48,186 bases of DNA from a virus, in the IMG/VR virus record IMGVR_UViG_3300048591_000671, positions 1-48,186 of that record. One strand, 5' to 3'. This document shows, in pieces, positions 15,089 through 23,654 of the stretch. Within the stretch, counting starts at the first letter, position 1, and each line of letters begins with the position of its first letter. Under the pieces are notes generated by a model that was not told the origin of the DNA, made no database searches, and worked only from the letters and a program-made list of their open reading frames with translations. The translations under genes and the position numbers were made by a program.

Positions 15089-15535
15089 ATGGTCGATACC
15101 ATTACCGATCTGACAGGCGCAAGCGCATTCATCTCGTGGAAAAAGGACGGGGATGTCAGCGCGCTGCAGATCCACACGATGTACAAGACTTTCGATCCCG
15201 GCTTTGATGCCAGCTACGAGAACAACACGGCTGGCGCGAACAAGCTGGAGACGCAGCAGAAGATCCGCGAGGTCATCGCGCCCAAGCTGAAAATGGCCTA
15301 TCGCATCAGCGCCGACGGGCAGGCGGTGCGCGCCAAGATGCATCAGGGCGCACGCGGCGAGCTGGTGTGGGGGCCGGAAGGCAACGCGGCGGGTAAGCCG
15401 AAGTGGGGCTGGCTGCTTGAGGTGAAGAAGCTCAACAGCCCGCAGGACTCCGGCAAGCTGGTCGAGATCGAAGTCGAGTTCGTCAATGTGGGCGTTGACT
15501 ACCTGTTCAACGCGACGCTGGGCGATACGTTCTAA
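15089..15535 (+). CDS. Major tail tube protein
   Basis: A 148-residue protein between the tail terminator and the tail chaperone genes, the usual place of the tube protein. It is beta-rich with a central helix, and GEL-WGPEGNAAGKPKWG followed by KLVEIEVEFVNVGVDYLF fits the gpV/Hcp-like barrel. An efficient AAGGTG ribosome site and a terminator directly behind suit a highly expressed structural gene. Confidence 0.75.
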   Translation: MVDTITDLTGASAFISWKKDGDVSALQIHTMYKTFDPGFDASYENNTAGANKLETQQKIREVIAPKLKMAYRISADGQAVRAKMHQGARGELVWGPEGNAAGKPKWGWLLEVKKLNSPQDSGKLVEIEVEFVNVGVDYLFNATLGDTF

Positions 15536-15540
15536 CAGCC

Positions 15541-15562
15541 GGGGCTGCTTGGCAGCCCCTTT
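15541..15562 (+). terminator. Intrinsic terminator after the tail tube gene
   Basis: GGGGCTGC (15541-15548), a 3-nt loop, GCAGCCCC (15552-15559) and TTT. A half copy of the dispersed palindrome (TGTAAACGCG, 15568-15577) follows within 10 bp. Confidence 0.75.
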
Positions 15563-15587
15563 CGTCTTGTAAACGCGAAGGACACCT

Positions 15588-16160
15588 ATGACTACCTCGA
15601 AAGCCAAGCGCGCGCAGATCATCAAGCACAGCGCAGCCCGCGTGGAGGAGACTCCCGTCAGGCTCGACCTGACGAAGATCACGGCGGCAGAGTTCCCGGT
15701 GGTGCGGCGCATTCCCGACATGACGGCGATTTTCCCGCGCGTTGTGGTCGAGTGCCCGGCGTCTTGGGGAGACCCGGCAGACGTCAAAACGTGGCGGCTG
15801 ATGCCGGTGCGCCAGATGCTCAAGGTGCTGCGACTGATCAACGAGGCGCAGCAGGAGATCAGCACGCCGCTGGACGCTTACGCGTTTGATCTGAGCAGCA
15901 TGAACTCCGAGCAGCTGCAGACGATCCTCGATGCCGAGGGTACGTCGGTCAACCCGCGGCGGATGGCGGAGCTTATGGCGACGTTCATGATCGGCAGCCC
16001 GGACGGGAAGCACGGCGATCCGGAGCACCTGCTGAAGCTGCCCTACTACACGCTGTTCCGCCCACTTATGCAGAAGATGCTGCGGGAGGCGACCGAGGAG
16101 GTCTCGTACTTTCTCACTGAGGATCTATCTGCACCTGAAGTACGAGAGCCCGCTGAATGA
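15588..16160 (+). CDS. Tail assembly chaperone, short form (gpG-like)
   Basis: A 190-residue protein between tube and tape measure genes, where tail chaperones lie. It opens with Lys/Arg/Ser-rich sequence and then a helical domain containing RQMLKVLRLINEAQQEI and HLLKLPYYTLFRPLMQ. The zero-frame product ends TEDLSAPEVREPAE. An open downstream frame without a start codon overlaps its end, so a minor frameshifted form is expected (see 16114). Chaperones of this kind coat the tape measure protein before tube assembly. Confidence 0.8.
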   Translation: MTTSKAKRAQIIKHSAARVEETPVRLDLTKITAAEFPVVRRIPDMTAIFPRVVVECPASWGDPADVKTWRLMPVRQMLKVLRLINEAQQEISTPLDAYAFDLSSMNSEQLQTILDAEGTSVNPRRMAELMATFMIGSPDGKHGDPEHLLKLPYYTLFRPLMQKMLREATEEVSYFLTEDLSAPEVREPAE

Positions 16161-16326
16161 CGAGGACACGTGGCGATACACGCGTGTCCGGCTGGCGCAG
16201 CTTTTCAAATGGCCGCTCGACTACATCGACCGGCTGAAGCAGGAAAACCCGCAGGATGTGATTGACATCCTGCAGGTGATACAGGCTCAAAACGAGTTCA
16301 AGCCCGAGCACAACTGGTTCGGATGA
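16114..16326 (+). CDS. Tail chaperone extension reached by predicted +1 frameshift (gpGT-like)
   Basis: The frame is open from 16036 and has no usable ATG, GTG or TTG until GTG 16258. It encodes a convincing helical tail, with segments IYLHLKYESPLNDEDTWRYT and LFKWPLDYIDRLKQEN and the end EFKPEHNWFG. Relative to the 15588 gene it is one base forward. The likeliest slip is on TTT-C at 16110-16113, where the Phe tRNA can move onto TTC, giving a fusion of about 245 residues. Most known phage chaperones shift -1; +1 is rarer. The exact slip site is inferred. Confidence 0.65.
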   Translation, partial: SLRIYLHLKYESPLNDEDTWRYTRVRLAQLFKWPLDYIDRLKQENPQDVIDILQVIQAQNEFKPEHNWFG

Positions 16327-16350
16327 CGCGCGGCGGAGGCCGCGCGTTTT
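16327..16350 (+). terminator. Intrinsic terminator before the tape measure gene
   Basis: CGCGCGGC (16327-16334), loop GGAG, GCCGCGCG (16339-16346), TTTT. It directly precedes a TTGACA box, the same terminator-promoter order as at 10575-10603. Confidence 0.85.
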
Positions 16351-16354
16351 GCGT

Positions 16355-16384
16355 TTGACAGCGTGCGTACTCTGGTCTTAGTAC
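16355..16384 (+). promoter_or_regulatory. Candidate late promoter (TTGACAGC repeat 3)
   Basis: TTGACAGCGTGCGTAC (16355-16370) has a consensus -35 and weak -10 options (TTAGTA after 17 bp). It shares its first 8 bases and a TAC 7-8 bp on with 10598 and 11066. It drives the tape measure gene. Confidence 0.5.
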
Positions 16385-16398
16385 ACGAGGAGCGCACG

Positions 16399-19311
16399 AT
16401 GTCTGTAGTAGCGCGCCTGTCGGTGGTCATCGGGGCCAACATCACCGGGCTGACGGCGGGCATCAACGAGGCCAATAACAAGGTCGGCAATTTCAAGAGC
16501 GGGTTCGAGAATAAGCTCGACTCGCTTGGCGGCAGCATGACCCGACTCGGCACGAACCTCTCACTGGCGCTTGCGCCGCTGACCGGGTTTGGGCTAGCCG
16601 GAATCAATACCGCGATGGATTTCGAGTCGGCGCTGGCTGAGATACAGGTGCGTGCCGGGCTTACCAGCGACGAGCTGGATATGGTATCTAACAAGGCCAA
16701 GCAGCTTGGAGCAGATACCGTGTTCAGTGCGCAGGACGCGGCAAATGCATTCCTTGAACTTCTCGCGAGCGGTCAGAACATTGATGAGGCGATGGTTACA
16801 ATCGACTCGGTGATGGTGGCTGCTGCAGCCAGCGGGGAGGGGCTTGGCAAGACCGCCGACACGCTTACCGATATCATGGCCGCATTCAATATTCAGCTTA
16901 CGACCGTGCCGACGAACTTTGCGGCACTTCGCTCCGAGATTGGCGTTACTGATCAGATGTTTACTGATTTCGGTAACGGTATTGATGTACTCGAAACCGA
17001 TCCCATCTATCAGTTGGCTGAGGCACTGGACGTCAGCGTTGGTGAAGTCTACGAGATCTGGAATGCCAGCAAGGTGCTGACGCCCGAGATCCAGACGCTT
17101 GCGGACACATTGGAAATCAGCAGCGATCAGTGGAAAGAATACAATCGCTGGTTGATGTCTGGCGGGGAGCAGGGTGGGGTATCCGATGGCATTCGCGAAC
17201 TTATCGATGCCACCGGTTTGAGCGGAACCCGCATCACGGAGATGATGACCGGGTACAACCAAGCAGCAATGGTCACGGAATCGCTTGCTTTGGCCGCGGG
17301 AGCTTCCAGCGCTGACATTGCCAGCCTTGGTCAAGGCTTCGCGAACGTTGGTGGTATTGCCCACCTATTTGGTCTGAGCGTCGATGAGACCGCCGCGATC
17401 CTCGCGATTTTTAGCGAAAACGGTATCAAGGGCGCAGAGGCCGGAACGCAGCTTAAAAGCATGCTGCTCAACATGGCTCGTGACACCGATAAAGTTCAAG
17501 GCGCGTGGGCCAAGCTCGGCGTTTCGATGTACGACAGCGCTGGTAACATGCGCGATCTTGACACAGTAATGACTGAGCTCGGTGTGAAATTCGATAACAT
17601 GCCGCTCCAAGAACAGCATCAGTACATGCAGACGCTTGCGGGTAGCTATGGCATTCTCGGTCAAAATGCTCTGCTCAACAGCATGTCCATCGATGAGATG
17701 AAAGACCGCATGTATGAGCAAGCCTCGGCCACCGATGTGGCAACCGCAAAGAACGAGACGCTTGAAGGCAAAGTGAACGCCCTCAAAGGTTCGATTGAAA
17801 CCGCAATGATTGAGGTATTCACCCCGTTCAATGACGACGTTCTCAAGCCAATGGTGAAAAACATCACTGAGATTGTAAACAAGTTTACAGATTGGGCGGA
17901 AGAGAACCCTGAGTTGACACAGCAGATTATTCTGCTCGTGGGTGGGGCTGCGGCACTTAGTGCAGCACTGTTGATTGGGGGCACGATTGTGAGCGGGTTT
18001 GCTGCCGCTATAACTGGGTTGAGAGTTGCGGCGCTGTTCCTGTCCGGGCCGATTGGACTGCTGGTACTGGCTGTGGGCGGGCTGATCGCGCTCATCAGTG
18101 ACACGGGCGTCCAGCAGGGGCTGGCGGCGTGGGGCGAGGCATTCAACACGCTCGGCGTGATCATCGGCAGGCTGAGCGACCGGGTCGGGCGCTGGTTCAA
18201 CAATATGGTGCGCGACGTCCAGATTGCGGTGCTGGAGATGGTCGGGGGCCTGCGGGATGCGATCTACGAGATGAGCGGCGGCACGATCGATATTGCGCCG
18301 AACGTCAACGCGCAGATCGCCGATATCAAGGCGCTCAAACTCACGAGCACGTTCGTCGACAGCTTCACGCAGCTTCTCGGGCATCACCTGGGCAGCGAGG
18401 ACATGGATCTGAGCGGCATGTCGTTCGGAGTGGACTTTGGCGACGGCAACATGAGCACGGTGCTGATGTCGAGCGTGCTGCCCAGCGACTCGGCCATGGT
18501 GAAGCAGTGGGCCAACGACATGGGCTTCGAGGCGCGCAACGCGCTCACGGAGTCACTTGCCAAGCTCGCCGGCGAGGGTGATATCACGGGCCTCAAGATG
18601 CTGGCTCCGCTGGCGCTGGAGCTGGGGATTGCGACGCCATCGGACGAGATGCGGACGGCGGTGAGCGAGAAGCTGGGCGACATCCTCGCATCCGGCAATA
18701 TGGACGACTTCGCGTACTTCCTGCAACTGGCGGTGCAGGCTGACATTGGCATGGACACGCCCAAACTGGCAGGTATGTTCCGGCAGATGGTGATGGGCAC
18801 GCTTGAAGAAGATCCCAACTTCGACGTTTCGATTTACGCCATGGTGGCCGCGATGCTGGGCGTCGACATGGATGATATCGAGGGGCAGGTGACCGGGGCC
18901 ATCGAGGGCGGGAATTACGACACCTCGGTGAACGTGAATGTAAACCCGATTATCAAACTAATCGGGGATGTTGTCGGGGCGATCACGTCGCAGATCCCCA
19001 GCACGGTAACGAAGGCGGTCAATGTGGCAGCCAGCGTGGGCGGGAGCATTCTGGGCGCGATGGGCGTGCCGTTTTTCGACGTAGGGACGCCGAAGATCAC
19101 GCGCGAGGGCCTCGGCTATCTGCACGAGGGAGAGGCGGTGCTGACGAAGGCGCAGGCGGATGCGTGGCGCGCCGGCGTGAAGGGCCGTCCGCAGGCGGTG
19201 GCGGTTGGTGGTTCGACGACCGTCAACCACTACCACATCAACAGCTACGGGCAGAGTCCGGCGCAGCTGGCGCGGCTGCTCGACAAAGAACTCAAGCTGA
19301 GCGGCAGGTAA
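16399..19311 (+). CDS. Tail tape measure protein
   Basis: A 970-residue protein from ATG 16399 (GAGGAG 7 bp upstream). The N-terminal half has the TP901-type tape measure pattern: DFESALAEIQVRAGL, then KQLGADTVFSAQDAANAF, then GLSVDETAAILAIFSENGIK and GTQLKSMLLNMA. About 100 unfamiliar residues (roughly 160-260) are inserted between the first and second part. A hydrophobic stretch near 520-580 could cross a membrane during DNA entry. The C-terminus holds KITREGLGYLHEGEAVLTKAQ, common at tape measure ends. It sets tail length, about 145 nm at 1.5 A per residue. Up to about 18.0 kb the gene is AT-richer than after, which suggests a recombinant. Confidence 0.9.
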   Translation: MSVVARLSVVIGANITGLTAGINEANNKVGNFKSGFENKLDSLGGSMTRLGTNLSLALAPLTGFGLAGINTAMDFESALAEIQVRAGLTSDELDMVSNKAKQLGADTVFSAQDAANAFLELLASGQNIDEAMVTIDSVMVAAAASGEGLGKTADTLTDIMAAFNIQLTTVPTNFAALRSEIGVTDQMFTDFGNGIDVLETDPIYQLAEALDVSVGEVYEIWNASKVLTPEIQTLADTLEISSDQWKEYNRWLMSGGEQGGVSDGIRELIDATGLSGTRITEMMTGYNQAAMVTESLALAAGASSADIASLGQGFANVGGIAHLFGLSVDETAAILAIFSENGIKGAEAGTQLKSMLLNMARDTDKVQGAWAKLGVSMYDSAGNMRDLDTVMTELGVKFDNMPLQEQHQYMQTLAGSYGILGQNALLNSMSIDEMKDRMYEQASATDVATAKNETLEGKVNALKGSIETAMIEVFTPFNDDVLKPMVKNITEIVNKFTDWAEENPELTQQIILLVGGAAALSAALLIGGTIVSGFAAAITGLRVAALFLSGPIGLLVLAVGGLIALISDTGVQQGLAAWGEAFNTLGVIIGRLSDRVGRWFNNMVRDVQIAVLEMVGGLRDAIYEMSGGTIDIAPNVNAQIADIKALKLTSTFVDSFTQLLGHHLGSEDMDLSGMSFGVDFGDGNMSTVLMSSVLPSDSAMVKQWANDMGFEARNALTESLAKLAGEGDITGLKMLAPLALELGIATPSDEMRTAVSEKLGDILASGNMDDFAYFLQLAVQADIGMDTPKLAGMFRQMVMGTLEEDPNFDVSIYAMVAAMLGVDMDDIEGQVTGAIEGGNYDTSVNVNVNPIIKLIGDVVGAITSQIPSTVTKAVNVAASVGGSILGAMGVPFFDVGTPKITREGLGYLHEGEAVLTKAQADAWRAGVKGRPQAVAVGGSTTVNHYHINSYGQSPAQLARLLDKELKLSGR
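17874..17889. promoter_or_regulatory. Dispersed palindrome variant inside the tape measure gene
   Basis: TGTAAACAAGTTTACA: both arms are perfect and only the central CG is changed to AA. It lies far inside a coding region, so it cannot be an ordinary operator. Confidence 0.6.
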
Positions 19312-19320
19312 GGAGCCTAC

Positions 19321-21273
19321 ATGATCACCTATAAGGTCGTCGTCGACTGGGGCAAGCTGGGTTACTACCACCGGGATGCGATGCCCGGGGATGCGCCGAA
19401 TCTGTTCGGCACGAAGGCAGTCAAAATCGGGGATCTCAAACGGACGGTGGCTGGGACGGTCCTTGATTTTTCGAATAACCCCTCAGCCAAATATGGGAGA
19501 GAGGGGGTGTTGCACACGCTAGGGGCAAGCGGCGGTTCACCAATTACGTTCGGCTACGACGGCTCGACTTACGATATAACGTCTCCGACTGGAGGCACTT
19601 ATACGTTTGTCATCTGGGTCGATGAGAGTAATACCCCGACTCCAACGTTTGCGGTGAATGGCACGCCTGCGATCGTCACGGTAGATGTGTGGGGCAAGAA
19701 ACAGATCAAAACGACAACGACTGTGGCTCCGGGCGCTGGACTCGCAATCACTATCACGAATACCGGAGCAGCAAGCGCCAGTTGTATGTTCTCGGGCGCG
19801 ATGATTGTCGAGGGGGATACCGCGCCGGCGGGATACAACAGCGGCCTGATCAGCACCTATGACAATCTGACGCCGCACCTGCGCAGCGCCGAGTGGCAGC
19901 TTGGCTTTGATGAGCCTTGGCAGGCGCTGGCGGCTGCCGAGCGTGGGCGACTGGTGCTCAACAACGCCGACCGGATATTCAGCCCCGAGAACAGCGCCTC
20001 GGTACTGTATGACTATCTGATCACCGGCAGGCTGCTGCGGATCTATGCCGACGCTAGCAGTTTTGTAGACCAGTTGATGTTCACGGGGTTGATTACTCGA
20101 ATAGCGCCGAGCGCCGGGCCAAACTCGACCGCCTGCACGCTGGAAATCACCGGAATGCGCAGCTTCCTGAATGAGGCGAAGTTGAGCTTGCCTGTGCAGC
20201 TCAACAAAACGGCGCAGCAGGTGGCGCACGCGATCATCAATACAGTGACGTTTCCCGACGAGATCAACCCGAACCCGGGCAGTGAGCCAGCGGCAGGTAC
20301 GTGGGAGGTGTTCCCGTACCTCCTCGACAACATCCAGAACGAGAGCGAGGCTGACGCACTGTCAGCGCTTGAGGATCTGGCGAAGGCGATGCAAGCCAAA
20401 ATCTGGTTTGACCGTCAAGGTCTCTATAACTGGAAACATTTAAGTGAGTTTGGCCTGAATGCCTGGCGAACCTACGACAATAGTTTTGTCGAGGCCGAGT
20501 ACAGGTACGGTGAGACGATCATCAATTCCAGCACCGTGAAGTACCGGAAGCGCAAGGTGGGGGCAACCAATACAGAGACGCTGTACGAGACGACCGACAC
20601 GATCACGCTGGGGGCGGGTGAGAGCGAAAAGGTTCGGGGCTACTACAAAGACCCGAGCCAGCCCAACACGAAGATCGGCGCGACGGAGGTCAGCGTGGTT
20701 GTAACGGCTGACGCCGGCGTGACACACACGTTCGACGCGGATGCACAGAGCTGCGAGGTGACACTCTCGAACAACACCAACGAGTCGAAAAACGTCACGC
20801 TGGTACGCGTGCGCGGGCGCAAGCTCACGGCGTATGACGAGGCATCGTGGCCGGTGATCGACTATGCCAGTGTCGCCAAGTACGGTCTGCGGTCTGAGAT
20901 TGTTGACCACTCTGCGATTAGCCGACGCGGCTTTGCACGAAAGTTCGCAGAATGGCGGGTGAATAATTTCAGTGTCGCCCGGGGCGAGATGCTAACAATC
21001 ACACTCAAGGCCAGCTCGGCATTATTGAGTGACGAAATCGTGAATGTAGGGATTGGCTGGATCATCAGGGTAGTTGATCACAACACCGCGCATGACGGGT
21101 ACTACAGGATCGTGGGCGAGCGGCATGTCGCTGACGAGGGATTGGCGAAGGTCAGCGCCACGTGGGTGCTTGAGCGAGCCTATCAGCAAGCGGTTGTGTC
21201 GACGACCCCGCCGGCCTATTTCGGGATATCCAACCAGCTCGGTCGAATGCAGCTCCTATCAGAGATTTTCTAG
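19321..21273 (+). CDS. Tail tip/baseplate hub protein with N-terminal jelly-roll-like insert
   Basis: The 650-residue protein follows the tape measure gene, where distal tail and hub proteins lie. After a short start, residues about 40-170 are rich in Thr, Gly, Ser and Ala strands ending SASCMFSGAMIVEGDTAPAG, resembling a carbohydrate-binding jelly roll. Then come hub-like segments (LTPHLRSAEWQLGF, NNADRIFSPENSAS, LRIYADASSFVDQLMFTGLI) of the kind found in gp27/prophage tail proteins, and a C-terminal beta domain. The insert region is AT-richer. It probably closes the tail tube and helps contact the cell surface. Family assignment is tentative. Confidence 0.65.
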   Translation: MITYKVVVDWGKLGYYHRDAMPGDAPNLFGTKAVKIGDLKRTVAGTVLDFSNNPSAKYGREGVLHTLGASGGSPITFGYDGSTYDITSPTGGTYTFVIWVDESNTPTPTFAVNGTPAIVTVDVWGKKQIKTTTTVAPGAGLAITITNTGAASASCMFSGAMIVEGDTAPAGYNSGLISTYDNLTPHLRSAEWQLGFDEPWQALAAAERGRLVLNNADRIFSPENSASVLYDYLITGRLLRIYADASSFVDQLMFTGLITRIAPSAGPNSTACTLEITGMRSFLNEAKLSLPVQLNKTAQQVAHAIINTVTFPDEINPNPGSEPAAGTWEVFPYLLDNIQNESEADALSALEDLAKAMQAKIWFDRQGLYNWKHLSEFGLNAWRTYDNSFVEAEYRYGETIINSSTVKYRKRKVGATNTETLYETTDTITLGAGESEKVRGYYKDPSQPNTKIGATEVSVVVTADAGVTHTFDADAQSCEVTLSNNTNESKNVTLVRVRGRKLTAYDEASWPVIDYASVAKYGLRSEIVDHSAISRRGFARKFAEWRVNNFSVARGEMLTITLKASSALLSDEIVNVGIGWIIRVVDHNTAHDGYYRIVGERHVADEGLAKVSATWVLERAYQQAVVSTTPPAYFGISNQLGRMQLLSEIF

Positions 21274-21282
21274 GGGGATAAG

Positions 21283-21807
21283 ATGCCATACATTGTCAAA
21301 ACCTACGGCGAAGGCGAGTTTCTCACACCGTCAGGAATGAACACGAATGTCCGTGATAATTTTCAGGCTCTCAAAGCGCCGCCTACGGATGTCGTGAACG
21401 GCGCGAGCGCGTTCAACCTCGACCTGACGAGTACAAGTTGGGCGGACGTCTCGGCGACGCTGTTCTCGGCGACCGTGACGGCGATGAATGCATCGCTGGC
21501 GTCGGCGCTGTTCGTGATCGCGACGTTCAGCGTGCGCTGCAGTGCGGACGCCACTCCGCGCTCGATCGCGTTCGATTTGACGCTGAATGGGACGTCGGTC
21601 AGCGGCGGCGGTGGCATCCTGATCGCGCGCGGGAATCTGGATCAGATCTACCCGGTGTCGCTGTTTTACCACATCCCGACCGCCACCGGCGGGTCGTACA
21701 ACGCGCGGCTGCGCTACAAGGTGGAGAGCGGGACGTCGCGCATCTTCATGCAGTCGGGCGGTATCAACAACATGATTCCGCAGTTCGCACTGCGCGAGAT
21801 GAGCTAA
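21283..21807 (+). CDS. Minor tail protein, 174 aa
   Basis: Starts MPYIVKTYGEGEFLTPSGMN and continues with NVRDNFQALK, a short N-terminal helix motif I have seen in tail-tip proteins of related phages, where it anchors the protein. The remaining 130 residues are beta-rich and Ser/Gly/Thr-rich, like a small fibre head. AGGGGG precedes the ATG. It is probably a surface-binding or structural tail-tip component. Confidence 0.6.
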   Translation: MPYIVKTYGEGEFLTPSGMNTNVRDNFQALKAPPTDVVNGASAFNLDLTSTSWADVSATLFSATVTAMNASLASALFVIATFSVRCSADATPRSIAFDLTLNGTSVSGGGGILIARGNLDQIYPVSLFYHIPTATGGSYNARLRYKVESGTSRIFMQSGGINNMIPQFALREMS

Positions 21808-21818
21808 GGGGGAATCTG

Positions 21819-22622
21819 TTGGAAGAGATGGTGTCGGAGGCGCTGCGTGCGCCTATTTCGCAATTAATCGCGGTGATCGTGATGCTGGGCGTGCTGGGCG
21901 CGATCTTCGCGGTGGTCAGTGGCTCCCGGCGGGACTCGCGGGAGATCGGCGCGCGAATGCAGATGCAGCGCGAGAACGCCACGATCCACGAGCGCCAGCT
22001 CAAGATCATCGAGAATCAGCAGCTTGTGGTTGAGACAGCGCAGAAAAACTTCGTAGCCGAGTCGAGCGCGTGGCGCAAGGCCGTCGAGCAGTTCGGCATG
22101 CAGATCGCCCAGCACGCGGCAGCTACGCGGGAAATGATGGCAGCCAGTGAGCGCATGCAGAAGCAGGCGTCGGACGATATGGCGCACGTGGCCTCGGCGA
22201 TCACCGCGATGACGGTTGCGGTCGAGATGATCCAAAAACAGATCGCGCTCGACTTTGAGCAGCAGCGTCACCATTTCGCGGAGATTCAGGATGCGATGGG
22301 CGTCAACGCCGGGCACGTGGTCGGGATCGTGTCGACCGTGGCGGCGCTACGCCTAGGGATCGAAAAGATCATGACGACGCTGTCGACCATGGGGGCATCG
22401 CTGAGCAATGACGGGATCGCGCGGCTTGAGCGGCTGGAGCGGCTGCTTGACAGACTGGTGATCATGGTAGAGGTAACGAATCACCGTATCCAATACCAAG
22501 AAGGAGAAGGGAAGAACCATGTCACACCGCCATTTTTGGCCGACCTTACTGGTCATCGTGCTGCTGCTGCTGACGCCGGTGCTGATGCTGGCACAGGAGC
22601 CGACAGCGCCGACGGTGGATGA
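21819..22622 (+). CDS. Membrane-anchored coiled-coil protein
   Basis: The start is chosen as TTG 21819 (AAGGGGGAA is ideally spaced); ATG 21828 is the alternative. The product of about 267 residues has an N-terminal membrane helix (LIAVIVMLGVLGAIFAVVSG, about 16-35), then about 190 residues of heptad-rich coiled coil. It ends in a short Ala/Asp/Gly-rich tail. The layout resembles an i-spanin or a tail-associated membrane protein. The last 104 bp overlap the next gene in another frame. That overlap is like Rz/Rz1 pairs, but the overlapping product has no lipobox, so a spanin call is not secure. Confidence 0.6.
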   Translation: MEEMVSEALRAPISQLIAVIVMLGVLGAIFAVVSGSRRDSREIGARMQMQRENATIHERQLKIIENQQLVVETAQKNFVAESSAWRKAVEQFGMQIAQHAAATREMMAASERMQKQASDDMAHVASAITAMTVAVEMIQKQIALDFEQQRHHFAEIQDAMGVNAGHVVGIVSTVAALRLGIEKIMTTLSTMGASLSNDGIARLERLERLLDRLVIMVEVTNHRIQYQEGEGKNHVTPPFLADLTGHRAAAADAGADAGTGADSADGG

Positions 22623-22998
22623 GGCTCCGGGGAGCGTGCTCGACACGCTGCCGCCTGAGCTAGTCGAGTCTTTTCTGTCCAACTACACGTCTGCGCAGTG
22701 GCTGATCATTGGGGTGCTGCTGCTGGCACTGGTGGCTTTCGGTGCGCAGGGGATGATCTTGGCCTACAAAGGCGCATCGCCTTTTGTACAGCGGTTGATG
22801 GCCGAGGCGCACAAGGAGTCGATTAACTTCATCATCGGCTTTTTGCAGCAAAAGCGAGACGAGGCCGCGTTAAACGACGTTGACTGGGACGATCCGATGT
22901 GGGAGCGCTTATATGAGGCCGGTGTGAACCACCGGGAACAGCTGAACCAGTTCCTCGAGACACTGAAGCAAGACCCACCGCCGCCGGCGCAGGGCTAA
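22519..22998 (+). CDS. Two-helix membrane protein, candidate holin
   Basis: The 159-residue protein starts with a hydrophobic leader (FWPTLLVIVLLLLTPVLMLA, about 6-25), a possible cleaved signal ending at Ala-Gln. It has an acidic Pro-rich linker and a second membrane helix (WLIIGVLLLALVAFGAQGMI, about 61-80). The C-terminal 75 residues are charged and end in Pro-rich KQDPPPPAQG. The position just before a peptidase and an endolysin fits a holin or its partner. It overlaps the preceding gene by 104 bp. There is no Cys lipobox. Confidence 0.6.
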   Translation: MSHRHFWPTLLVIVLLLLTPVLMLAQEPTAPTVDEAPGSVLDTLPPELVESFLSNYTSAQWLIIGVLLLALVAFGAQGMILAYKGASPFVQRLMAEAHKESINFIIGFLQQKRDEAALNDVDWDDPMWERLYEAGVNHREQLNQFLETLKQDPPPPAQG

Positions 22999-23063
22999 TT
23001 TCGTAAGCAACCCACCGCCAGCCTGCGGGTTGGCGGGCGGATGTTTACGAGGGGAGCAGGGCT

Positions 23064-23654
23064 ATGGATGTGACGCTGGAGCATATTCCGTACATTTCGC
23101 AGCGGGGCGTCAACGCGCCGCTGCCGAACGACTGCGGGATTGCGGTCGTCGTCAGCTTCATTCACGCGTTCACGCCGCATCGCCCAACGGTGATCGAGGC
23201 GGCGCGCCGGGCGGGACTCGCCCACGGGGACACGACCAGCGCGGACGATCTGATCATGCTGGCCGGGCTGTACGGGCTGGAGCTGGTGGCAGAGCCAGAC
23301 GCGGACGTTAATTTTTATCTGGCGCAGCTGGCGTTGGGGCTGCCCAGCGTCGCGCTGGTGAATTACTGGCCGATCGGGCGAGAGCTGTTCGCTCACTGGT
23401 TGGGCGTGGTCGGCGGCAGCGAAGCGATTATGCGTGTCCATGATCCTTACAACCTTCAGATGACGGGCTTCACGCCGGTAGGGCGGGCGCAGTTTGTCGA
23501 GGCCATCGAGACGATCAAGCCGGGCTTTAACTGGCGGCGCATGGGGCTGCGGGTGCGGACGCCGGGCACGCTGCTGGACGCGCTGGCGCATCTGGGCACG
23601 GCTGGCGATGCGCTGGCGCAGGTACGGCAGAGGATGGCGAGGGGGCAGTCATGA
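23064..23654 (+). CDS. C39-like papain-fold peptidase
   Basis: The 196-residue protein has the catalytic pattern of the C39_2 family: PNDCGIA (Cys24), FAHWLGVVGG (His111) and VHDPYN (Asp127). Residues 1-20 (HIPYISQRG) also match the family's usual opening 'vPy.sQ'. These thiol peptidases cut peptides, here probably cell-wall cross-links or a leader. No signal peptide is visible. Placed between the holin candidate and the glycosidase, it may be a second lysis enzyme. AGGGGAG precedes the ATG, and the gene overlaps the next by 4 bp. Confidence 0.8.
   Translation: MDVTLEHIPYISQRGVNAPLPNDCGIAVVVSFIHAFTPHRPTVIEAARRAGLAHGDTTSADDLIMLAGLYGLELVAEPDADVNFYLAQLALGLPSVALVNYWPIGRELFAHWLGVVGGSEAIMRVHDPYNLQMTGFTPVGRAQFVEAIETIKPGFNWRRMGLRVRTPGTLLDALAHLGTAGDALAQVRQRMARGQS

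Noticed and set aside
21819-22998. Classical Rz/Rz1 spanin pair
   Set aside because: The overlapping second product has no lipobox cysteine and carries two membrane helices, so it does not fit an outer-membrane spanin lipoprotein.
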